In this document: one piece after another, positions 47,463 to 56,751 of the stretch
How the letters are laid out: each line of letters opens with the position of its first letter
How positions within the stretch are numbered: the stretch's first letter is position 1
Assembly: GCF_022201045.2 (NCBI RefSeq)
Contig: NC_068563.1
Span: 29,981,001-30,045,000 of the forward strand
Reading direction: 5' to 3'
DNA: 64,000 nucleotides
Origin: Citrus sinensis
Lineage: Eukaryota; Streptophyta; Magnoliopsida; Sapindales; Rutaceae
Notes under the pieces: model-generated
Told to the model about the DNA's origin: nothing
Seen by the model: only the letters and a program-made list of their open reading frames with translations
Database searches by the model: none
Position numbers and translations under genes: made by a program

Positions 47463-50187
47463 ATGCCTAATCTAGAATCTTACCCACCTGTATTTCGCCG
47501 GAAACACAACGATTTTGATCCGGATGAATCTGTACAAGATTTCCAAGAATGTTATCATTCAGATCCTGTGCCAAGCCTCGATCTTGGGAGCCTAAACCTG
47601 GAGAAGCTTGGAGATGCATGCAGAAATTGGGGACTCTTTCGCTTGGTCAGCCATGGGATTCCTGAAACTCTAATGAGCCAACTTCGGAGCCAAGCCAATA
47701 ATCTGTTTTCTTTTTCATTTGAAACCAAGCAGAGGCTGTTCACTAATAAACCTGCTGCTGTCTCTTACTTCTGGGGTACGCCGGCTCTTACTCCATCCGG
47801 GGCTGCCCTAGCTAGAGCTCCCCAAAGTATCAACTGGGTTGAGGGATTCAATGTTCCTCTCACTCAACTCTCTGATCGTAATCAGTACTTTCAAGGTCAA
47901 CAAGACCCCTTGTTTGATTCTTTCAGGTACAGTTTTCACTTCATTAATTTCTTCTTGTCCTTTCTGGTGTCATCATTTGCTTCTCGTGGGTATTTTACAT
48001 TTATTTATTTAGATTGTTTTTTCTTATTTGCCTTATTCTTTGGTCAGCAATTAACCATGATCGTATGGTCAATGATAATCATATCCTGAATGTTTGCGCT
48101 AATGCATAGTCCGGTTCAGGGGCGGCTCAGCCCTTTGTCAGACTTAGGGTTTTAATTAGATCTTTTTTAAAATTTAAAATTAAATATATGTATTAACTTT
48201 ACTATAAAAGTTAATTATTTAAGATCATTTTTTTTTTACATTTTCATGATGTAAAATTATTAATTAATTAATCTTTTTAAATTTTGCTAACATATCTTTC
48301 TCAAATGATAACAAAATGTAGTCTGTCTTAAATAAAATTTTGACAATCTAATTTTGAAAAATTTCTTTTTACAAAAGTATTATTGACAATATTTTTAAAA
48401 CAACTTCCTATGAACAAAGCACACAATTATTTTAAAGAAATAAAAACAACACCCAATGAACATAAAAATATTTTTCACAAAGAAATGAGACAACTAATTA
48501 ACAAAGTAATTAAGCGAAGAATATAAAGATAAAACCTAAAAATTTGAGATGAAATCATAAATTAATTTTAATTGTTTTAAGTTTTAAGCATTAACCAATG
48601 AACATAAAAAAGAAGAAAAAGTAAACAACTGATTTTTTTTTATAAAAAATTATTACCATACTAAAAACAGCAACCGATATAAACAAGCATACAATTATTG
48701 TAAAAATTAAAAACAATACCTGATGAATACAATAATATTTTCACAAAGAAATACGATAGACAAATAGTAAAACTAATTAGGAATAGAGTAGAAAGTTAGA
48801 ACTTTAAGTTTTGATATGAAATCAAAAATTAAATTTGATGATTTGAGACTTTAAGCAATAAGCCGCTAATTCTTTCTCTAAAAATGATTTATTCTGTCAT
48901 TGTTTTAAGAGAAAATATTGTTAACAGATAAGTTCACAAATGATTTTTTTTTTTTTTTAAGAAAAGAGGTTTAAAATGAATAAGTAATGTTTTAATTGAA
49001 ATTTATTAATTTAACGTTACACAGAGATTTTATAGGGATTAAAACTATTAATTCTAAGACTTTGCAGGGATTTTGATAATTTATGTTGCAGAAGATAATT
49101 ACAAAGCAATAATAAAATAAAAATTAATAAATACATAATCATGATTGAGCTAGTTACAAGTTAGAAATTTATATCTTTTTAAATATAAAATAATAGATTT
49201 AACATAAATATGGAGCCTTAAACTATGAGGGACCCTAGGCAACCCCTAACTTGCCTAAGGAAAGAGCCGCTTTTGGTTTCATTTAACTTTAAAAGAACGC
49301 ATCCACATACCTACTTTAATTTATTAGTATTTTTTGTTTATTTTAGAAAAATGGAACATACCTATATATTTTATTTTTTAAATCTAAATGATATTGAGTG
49401 TTTGTTTGGAATTGCTTTTGGGTCCTTTTAAATTGAGAGATTCAAAAGTAATTTTGAAAATTTTAAAGCTATTTTTATTGTTCAGTGATTTTTTTTTTAA
49501 AGTTACTATATCCTACAATAGATTTCTAAAAAAGAGGAAGATGAAACTTTTTAAAATCTAATTTTGAGAACCGGTTTTATATTTAATGCAATTTCATATA
49601 TATTCTTACATGTATTATAAAAATTCAAAATTATCTTTATTCAAGAAGAAAATAAAATTATTAAATTTAAAGAGATTATTATTATCATCAATTATATTTA
49701 GATAATAAAATAAAAAATAAAACTAATAAAAAATATTTATTTTAGTTTTCAATTATATACACAATAAAAAAAATAGTATACATACATCACTATAATGTAT
49801 AAATCAATTCATTCAATATTATATTCGTTTCAGTCATTTATATTTTTGTAATAATTTAACAGTAAAATATATTAAACATGTATGATTACTTTTAAAACTC
49901 ACAATACTTAAAAAAAATAAATTTTACTAAACATTTCACTGATTCTCTACCCAATTAATTATTTTAACAACACACATATAATTATTATTATGTTAATAAC
50001 TCCAATATTAGCAAACTTATGTTAAGATCCATTTCTTGAAACGAGTAACTCGTTGCTGCACATGTGACATTGACTTTAACCGTATAGCAGCTTAATTGAG
50101 AAGAATTTGTGTGTCTATTTTTTCAAATATAGGGGACCTGCCAATGGGTTACTGGAAACGAAATAAATGTCCTTTTCTTCCCATTAT

Positions 50188-50222
<35 letters not shown>

Positions 50223-51977
50223 ATGTGGCAAATACCATCTGCTTTTGATAGGATTGTCTAGAATCTAGATCTTGCTTTTGAATATAAAAAATATTTTGCA
50301 GGGTCACCTTCAACAACCCTTTTAGCGGCGGCTAAAAGCTATTGTGACGAAATAATACAGCCAGTGAGTGGATGTGTTTGGTAGCTAGTTGTCACTCATA
50401 GGTTGGTCGGACAAAATTTTATATGGAAGATTGTTAATCACGTAGTGCAAGTCCATCACCTGCTTGCTTAATTATTGCACAAGTAGCCACATGACAAAGC
50501 GTTTGCATGCCTTTTCATCAGTGGAATACAAATCTATATTTTTAGTACAGCTAGTAGATTCTTGGCTGACACTATCATTTAACCAAAAGAAAATCTTGCT
50601 TTTACATTTTTCAAAATTATTTTCATTAACTGTTAGTTGAGCGATCCAAATCACGATCATAACAAGAACCTAAATATTTTAGTAATTTAATGTCACGCAG
50701 AACTGCCTAATCCTAAATTCTTGTTTTGTTATGTGTGTTAGTATGAACCTCCACAACGAAGAAGGATTTTGCATGAATTTGGATTCAATTCTGATCTTTT
50801 TTTGTGCTTTTACTTTTTTTTTTATAATATATATTTTCTCACACGTATACTTATAACACTGAACAATTCAGATTTATTCATTATGTATATATTGTTATCT
50901 AATAGCGCTATTAATTATATAGTTTTGCTAAAAACTCAACGTAAAAATTATTAGATTAGCATAATTGAATTCAAATCAGCCGACTCCGCGTGGTGCTTGC
51001 CATCTTATGAAATTATCATTTTGAATGATGCAATTCATTAATTAGCTAGTTCTTTTTACTGAACAATAGTTGGGTGTTTGTTTTGATCTTTTACCTGCAG
51101 ACTTTCGTTGGAGGAATACGGGAAGCATATGTCTAGAATCGCTAGAACAATATTTGAAGCAATGGTAAGGAACCTTCATTTGGATTCAACACAATCTCAT
51201 TCTGATCTCTCAGAATCAACTGGGCTTGTACGGGTTTATCGCTACCCAAAATTCTCAAAAGCCGATGAAGCATTGGGCATGGAGGTGCACACAGACAGTT
51301 CTGTGCTGTCCATACTCAATGAAGATCAGGTTGGCGGACTTGAAGTTTTCAAAGACGATAAATGGCTCCTTGTTCAACCAATTCCTGGCTCACTCATAGT
51401 CAATCTTGGAGACATGATGCAGGTCAATTTATTAAATGCTTATTACCTTCTTTGATTTATCATATGTATGTATATATATATATATATATATAAATGTTCT
51501 AATCCGGAATTTTAAAGTGCAGAAAAGTTCAGAAAAATGTATGAACCATGCAATTTAAGTGTTTTTAAGTCTTAAACGTGGGTTTTAAAGTTTTTCTAAA
51601 CTTTTCCCGCACTTTAAAATCTCGGACCAGAAAACTACTATATATAAATATGTGTGTGTAGATTATGTATATTTGGCATTTGCATTCAAGAGTTGACGAT
51701 GATAAAAAGTGTGATAATTAATTAACATGCAAATATATTAATTTAGGCTATAAGCAATGATGAGTATATGAGCGTGATGCATAGAGTGAAGGTGAACAAG
51801 AACGAGGAGAGACACTCCGTTTGCTACTTTGTATTCCCGGGAGAAGGCAGTGTGATTCGAAGCTCCAGGTACAAGCCTTTTACTTACTCTGATTTTCAAG
51901 CACGAGTTCAACATGATATAAAGACTCTGGGTTTTAAAGTTGGCCTTCAAAGGTTCAAGATCTCTGAGGATGCTTGA
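47463..51977 (+). CDS. 2-oxoglutarate/Fe(II)-dependent dioxygenase (gibberellin-oxidase-like)
   Basis: Three exons, 47463-47926, 51101-51422 and 51747-51977, join in frame to 338 residues. The N-terminal DIOX_N part (PSLDLGSLNLEKLGDACRNW, GLFRLVSHGIPETLM) precedes the jelly-roll domain with iron ligands H-T-D (MEVHTDSSVLSIL) and the distal His (SVMHRVKVN). R-H-S (ERHSVCYFVFP) is the 2OG-binding R-x-S. All catalytic residues are present. The best description is a GA2ox8-like enzyme related to At5g58660, which I recall (unverified) as GAS2, acting on gibberellin or ABA metabolism; the substrate cannot be read from sequence. Intron 1 is 3.2 kb, much longer than usual here, and is swollen by transposon-like DNA. 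Intron 2 contains a foldback MITE. Confidence 0.92.
48117..49275. mobile_element. hAT-like non-autonomous element in intron 1
   Basis: Starts CAGGGGCGGCTCAGCCCTTT and ends in the complement of CAAAAGCGGCTCTTTCCTTA. The termini share GCGGCTC and the TTAGGG block further in. CAGGGGCGG is a common hAT end. The interior is AT-rich without coding capacity. Direct repeats at the borders are not recognisable, so the insertion is probably old. Confidence 0.5.
49400..50025. repeat. AT-rich dispersed repeat, family 1 copy c
   Basis: Aligns block by block with 3626-4255: GGAATTGCTTTTGGG, TATAAAAATTCAAAATTATC, TTATACACAATAAAAA-like and ACTTTTAAAACTCACAATAC segments occur in the same order. It lies in intron 1 of the dioxygenase gene. 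Confidence 0.55.
50183..50221. repeat. (ATA)n microsatellite
   Basis: About 12 tandem ATA/AAT trinucleotides inside intron 1 of the dioxygenase gene; likely length-polymorphic. Confidence 0.9.
51493..51645. mobile_element. foldback MITE in intron 2 of the dioxygenase
   Basis: The arms GAATTTTAAAGTGCAGAAAA and the complement of GAGATTTTAAAGTGCGGGAA continue as AAGTTCAGAAAAA and AAGTTTAGAAAAA. TATATATA runs border it on both sides and could be the insertion site. No coding capacity. Confidence 0.6.
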
Positions 51978-53070
51978 AATTAATTTGCTATTTATATTAT
52001 TATTATTATTATTGATTAACCGGAATCTTTGAGTATCAAATTGGGAGATTCAAAGTCACCCGGAGAAGCTTTAAAGATTCGGAGGATATAGGGAAAAGGC
52101 ATATTAATATCTCAAGAGAGATATCTTATGATTAATACTTTCGATTCAGTTGACTTAAAAAAAAAAAGAATGGAAAGTTTATCTAGTTTCCTTAATCATT
52201 TTTGTCTTGCAGAGATATCTTATGATTAATGGTTAGGTTCGGTTGACTTAAAAAAAGAAAAAGAAAAAAAAAGGAATGGAAAGTTTATCTAGTTTCCTTG
52301 ATCATTTTTGTCTTGCATATAAATAACCTTATTAAATTATATTGTATCGTTTTTTTTTTTTGTCACAAATGATAAGCAATGGGTAATAATTAAATATTGA
52401 AAAGTTTCAAGTTTTTAGGGAAAGATTAGGAGGTCAAAATTATTATTTAAAAATCATAATTATTACATATTATCAATTTTTGTTTTATAATTTTAATTTT
52501 TATTCACAATAATTGTGACTTAAAAATCACAACATTTCAATAATAGACACGAGTTAAGATTAATAAAGTGTTTTCAAACCCGAGATTGCCACTTTCTCTT
52601 TTATTGAAATTATAATATACCACTTACCCTTCAATATTTTTGTAATATCCCAATTTCCACCATCATTAAAAACTATGGGTAAAAAAACAAAGTATGAATT
52701 GCATTTATTATAATATCAAACACAGTTTTTTAGATGGAAAAATTTCACGACAAAATTTGGAATGCTCACAATTACTTAATTGATACAAAAATTTTATACC
52801 CAAACATTTGAAATGTTTCATGTTTTTATATTCATGAGATTTGGGACGGAAATTTTTTACGAAAAGGGGAAAAAAATGCTTTACGAAACAAATTCAAAAA
52901 TCTTTGCAATGAATAGAAATGCTTTTCATGTTTTGCATCCACGAAATTAGAAAAATAAAGATATAAACGTTTAATATACGTGCAATTTTCATTATTTCAC
53001 ATGTCATGGGAATGAACCAAAACCGAAACAGTGGAAAGTAAATGAAAAACAAAAGAATTCCAGGAAACTA
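51978..53070. other. 3' region and spacer
   Basis: 3' UTR of the dioxygenase, a tandem repeat at 52117-52317 (separate entry), then AT-rich DNA up to the Helitron. Confidence 0.45.
52117..52317. repeat. tandem duplication, 94-bp period
   Basis: 52117-52210 and 52211-52317 share AGAGATATCTTATGATTAAT, GTTGACTTAAAAAAA, AATGGAAAGTTTATCTAGTT and ATTTTTGTCTTGCA in order. They differ by small indels in the A-rich tract and a few substitutions. Confidence 0.8.
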
Positions 53071-53108
53071 TCTATATATATATATAAAGTTGGGACTTGA
53101 GGAGGTGA

Positions 53109-53910
53109 TGTGGCATCACCATTTCTCATCATTTCATATTCTCTATTATCTAATAAATTGGTTGAAATTAAAAAATAATTACATTACAAAATATTAAAAA
53201 AATAATTATTAGATTATAAATGATTACATGTCTTTTCCTCTTTCTATTTAAATTCAACAATATATAACCATTAATAATAATTAATTATAAGTCTTGAAAC
53301 ATTCATTTATTTTATTATGCAAACAATTAAATTTTAGTGGCTTAAAATACATCAATTAATTAATATAAGAAGGAAGGTTCCTTCATCTTCCCTAAAAAAT
53401 GTCATTAGAGCCTAATTTTAATATCATAATCCCATATTTAATTATGCAACCTTTTGTTTAATGCCTTTTGGCTTCTTTAAACTCTATAAATATTAAGTAG
53501 TTAAGATTTGTGGCATTATTATTTCTCATCTTTTTATATTCTCTATTATCTAATATATTGGTTGAGATTAAAAAATAATTACATTACAAAATATTAAAAA
53601 TAGAAAATAATTAATAGATTACAAAAGATTACATGTCTCTTCCTCTTTCTATTTAAATTCAACAATATGTAACTATTAATAATAAATTAATTATAAGTTT
53701 TGAAACATTCATTTATTTTATTAAGCCAACAACTAAATTTTAGTGGTTTAAAATACATTAACTAATTAATATAGAAAGGAAGGTTCCTTCATCTTCCCTC
53801 ACCAATGCCATTAGGACCTAATTTTAATGTCATAATCCTATATTTAATTATGCAATTTTTTATTTAGTGTCTTTTGGCTTCTTCTAACTCTATAAATATT
53901 AAACATTTAA
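53109..53910. repeat. 400-bp direct duplication inside the Helitron
   Basis: 53109-53508 and 53509-53910 align along their length: TGTGGCAT, TATTCTCTATTATCTAAT, AAAAAATAATTACATTACAA, GGAAGGTTCCTTCATCTTCC and CTCTATAAATATTAA recur in the same order with scattered changes. Internal duplication is frequent in Helitrons. Confidence 0.85.
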
Positions 53911-54017
53911 GATTTGTTATGTTTGGTTTTTTTTTATTATTTAACCAACATCCTCTTTAGAAATGTTGTTGTGTTTTTATTTTTTGACTTATTTAAATTT
54001 TTAGTATTGTGTGCGTC

Positions 54018-54174
54018 ATGCAGTACTCTTTTCTTCATGAGTTAAATAATGATAAAAATAGTTGGATGATAAGGGTTAGGCTTTGTAAGAGGTGGAAGTC
54101 TGTTAATACCAAGAAAAATAGAGAGTTGATTAGTGTGAACATGATTTTTATTGATGAAAAGGTTGTGTACACTT
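54018..54174 (+). pseudogene. captured RPA1-like (DUF223 OB-fold) fragment
   Basis: A frame starting MQYSFLHELNNDKNSWMIRV and continuing CKRWKSVNTKKN and ELISVNMIFIDEK resembles the N-terminal OB-fold segment of replication protein A 70-kDa-like proteins that plant Helitrons often carry. The typical L-N-x-x-K-x-x-W-x-I-R-V-R and E-L-I-S-V-x-M-I-F-I-D-E pattern is visible. It is cut off by a SINE insertion at 54175. Fragmentary and presumably non-functional. Confidence 0.65.
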
Positions 54175-54487
54175 TTTTTTTTTTTTGATTACATGAGACT
54201 ATTGCTCAGATTACAACTCATATTACATGAGAATATAACTGATATGTACAAATCAGACAATAACTGGGACCAACATACATCAAAGCTAATGGAGCGCTGC
54301 CCAGATTTTAACCCTCTCAAATATTCGAGGGATGTCTACTCCTCGCACTGGGGCAAGGAAGCAGATTGTCTTCACTCAATTTTATTTGAGGAAGGAAACA
54401 CCCCCACATGCATTGTGGGGGTTCGAACTGCTGCTCTCCAAGTTGGAGAGCAGCAGCTCTCACCACTCGGCCAAAGGCCGAGTGGCT
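54175..54487 (-). mobile_element. tRNA-derived SINE inserted in the Helitron
   Basis: Read on the minus strand, the element starts at 54487 with a tRNA-like head: A-box TGGCCGAGTGG (complement of 54463-54473), a long-variable-arm-like hairpin (GCTGCTCTCC...GGAGAGCAGC) and B-box GTTCGAACCCC (complement of about 54417-54427). It ends in a poly(A) tail, seen as T residues from 54175. Exact 12-bp TSD TTGTGTACACTT at 54163-54174 and 54488-54499. The head resembles a class II tRNA (Ser or Leu type). Confidence 0.82.
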
Positions 54488-54701
54488 TTGTGTACACTTA
54501 ACTATACACATTAATATATTTTTTTTAATGTTAACAAAAAAATAATTAACTTTAATAAATAACATTAGTTTTATAAGGTTGCGTCATCTTCAAAAAAAAA
54601 AAATTCATATTTTTTATCAGTTTTATCGAGTGCAAAGTAATAAAAAAGAAAATAATAAATTCTTTTTTTAAAACCGCACGAAGTGCGGTTTTATTTCCTA
54701 G

Positions 54702-55490
54702 TATATATATATATATGAGAGAGCACAAATTCCCTCATCTAAAATTTGAATTTTTTATTTATTCTCAAAAGAGATAATTTTAGAATACAATTTCTCATTG
54801 CTTCAAATCGGAACAAATTTTAAATCAACTAATCATCATGATCAAGAGATAGATAATTAGACAAATGTTCAACCACATTAGCGTGTAAAGTGTTATATAC
54901 AGTGAATTAAAATTAAAAAAATTTAGTAATAATTAAGATAGATACTAATAATTTATTAATGTGTGACCGTTGACTTAATTGGAGACAAATTACCAATCGA
55001 GATATAGAAAAATTTCAATTTTCCATTTTCGATCTGCTTTTATGTGTAGAAAATTTTCAATTTTACAACATCACTATTTCCTCAAATGATTGGTTGATTC
55101 ATGTCCAATACACGCCCTAGGATGGATGCGGCAGCATTCGATCCAACTCTCCACGAAAGCTAAATTTTAAATTAATTTTTGTAACAGAACTTATCCTTCG
55201 TAAACTATGCCAGTATAAGTAGAAAAAGAGAAGAAAACAAAAGCAATCTGAGCCATCCGTGCTGCAGGGCCCATAAAGTATTAACGGTCCAGATTCAATA
55301 GCGAGAGATTGAGAGTTTAAGCGTTCAGTTCAGAGGTACAAGTTGACTCTACTCCTTACTTGGTGTCAAAGTATGGTTTCTATCACCTAGGCCGATAATA
55401 TTTTACCTTTTTTCAACTAAGGACAGTTTATCCATTTCTGTTTAATTAGGTCCCTGACTACTAAAAAATCTAAAGAGAGTGAAATACCTT
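54702..55490. other. AT-rich spacer
   Basis: No gene recognised. Confidence 0.4.
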
Positions 55491-56510
55491 TCATTATAAT
55501 TTATTAGTTTTACGGAAACTTATTTCCAGTGGCTACAAATGTTGCGGCCCACAATTTAATTTTGGCAATTTAGGGCTGGTCATTGGATCGAATTCTAATC
55601 AATCTAATCTAGAATAAATATGATTCTATCGAATTTGAATTGAATTCTAAATATGATTGGATTGAAATTTTATAATTATATAATTATATCATATTTGACT
55701 CGGGTTGATTGGATTGCATATATAAAATAAAATTTAAAAAAAATTATGAAGATATAATTAGTAAAACAATAAAATAAAGCTAATTGCAATTGCACTATCC
55801 TCTATTAAATAAACCTCTCAAACTTTATAAATTCGCCTAACTGCACCTGTGAGTGTTGGCAACATCCAACACAACGGCCCTACGTGAAAACCTACTATTA
55901 AGCTACACCATCTCAGATGACAATAGTCACAAGCAAGCCTATCATTACGTCTAAGCCATCAATACCCCATGTTGCACGCGAGCTTAGTCTGAAGACGCTA
56001 CGTCTTCACCACATGCATAGTGGTGAACCCACAAAGTTTGAAATGTTTCTTTTCATAGTTCAATATTTGTTAGTTCGTTATTGTGGTTAATTTTGTTACA
56101 ATCGTTATTGTAGTCATAGGAGCTTTTTTCTTTTTTGTTTATCACATATAGAATATAAATTATAGAAGCTAATGATTTTGTTTAGTTGTTTGGAACAATT
56201 GTTATATGTTAATTGCATCTTCTATAGTGTTATGATACTTGTGCAGGTTATTATAAAGAAGAAAACTCATCAAAAGTTGAATTCAATCTAAACAAATTTA
56301 AAATTTAAATTGACTTTAACTTTTTTTCAGCCCAAATTTAAAGTTTAAATTGACTTCAGACTTTTTTTTTTCAATCTAAAAGTAAATTAGATTGATCTCA
56401 ATATGATTTTACCCATCCTTAACTAAAGGACCAAATACCCCTTATTATAATTTTACGTAAACTACTTTCCGGTGGCCACAAATTGTGTGGCCCGCAAATC
56501 GAATTTGGTA
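55491..56510. repeat. diverged direct repeat around a hAT-like insert
   Basis: About 75-80 bases at 55491-55571 (TTATAATTTATTAG, TTTCCAGTGGCTACAAATG, GCGGCCCACAATT) recur, diverged, at 56439-56510 (TTATAATTTTACG, TTTCCGGTGGCCACAAATTG, GTGGCCCGCAAATC). Between them 55571-56421 starts TAGGGCTGGTCATTGGATC and ends in the complement of TAAGGATGGGTAAAATCA, like a decayed hAT element, without a clear TSD. Confidence 0.5.
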
Positions 56511-56751
56511 ATCAAGAAGGACATAGGACCTATTTGTCATAATTAAATGAAATGTGGAAAACGTGAGAAACGAAAAACAATGGGTACCTTATTGATAATT
56601 TCCCACCAAAGTATCTGAAGAGAGTATATGTCACCTGCTTATATTCTCCCAAATTTGTCAGAATTTTTCGTTTCTTCCTCTCGTGTTTCCTGGCGTTCCG
56701 AAAAAATTGCCATCTCTAAACGTAACACACTACTCAAATTTTTGTTCTTTA
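56511..56751 (+). promoter_or_regulatory. leader and promoter of the PHD/GNAT gene
   Basis: Sequence just upstream of the start codon at 56752. The GC-richer patch TTTCTTCCTCTCGTGTTTCC (56670-56689) may be in the 5' UTR. No TATA box is evident. Confidence 0.35.

Larger units (their letters stand above)
53071..54701 (+). mobile_element. non-autonomous Helitron
   Basis: The 5' end is TCTATATATATATATAAAGT, the common plant Helitron start, preceded by A (53070). The 3' end is a GC-rich hairpin (AACCGCACGAAGTGCGGTT) followed about 8 bases later by CTAG (54698-54701) and then host T (54702). A^TC...CTAG^T is the exact Helitron insertion signature, without a TSD. Inside are a direct duplication of 400-bp period and an RPA-like fragment split by a SINE. 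No Rep/helicase frame is present, so it would depend on an autonomous partner. Confidence 0.88.

Noticed and set aside
49225-49431. 68-codon frame in dioxygenase intron 1
   Set aside because: Spans the end of the hAT-like element and AT-rich DNA; no domain.
52117-52317. Repeat considered as CRISPR-like or regulatory array
   Set aside because: Only two units, AT-rich, in a plant genome; a simple tandem duplication explains it.
53109-53910. 400-bp repeat pair considered as LTRs
   Set aside because: The two units are directly adjacent with no internal region, no primer-binding site and no TG...CA ends with TSD; they are an internal duplication of the Helitron.
54417-54473. tRNA-like sequence with A and B boxes
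   Set aside because: It is the head of a SINE with a poly(A) tail and a 12-bp TSD, not a free-standing tRNA gene.
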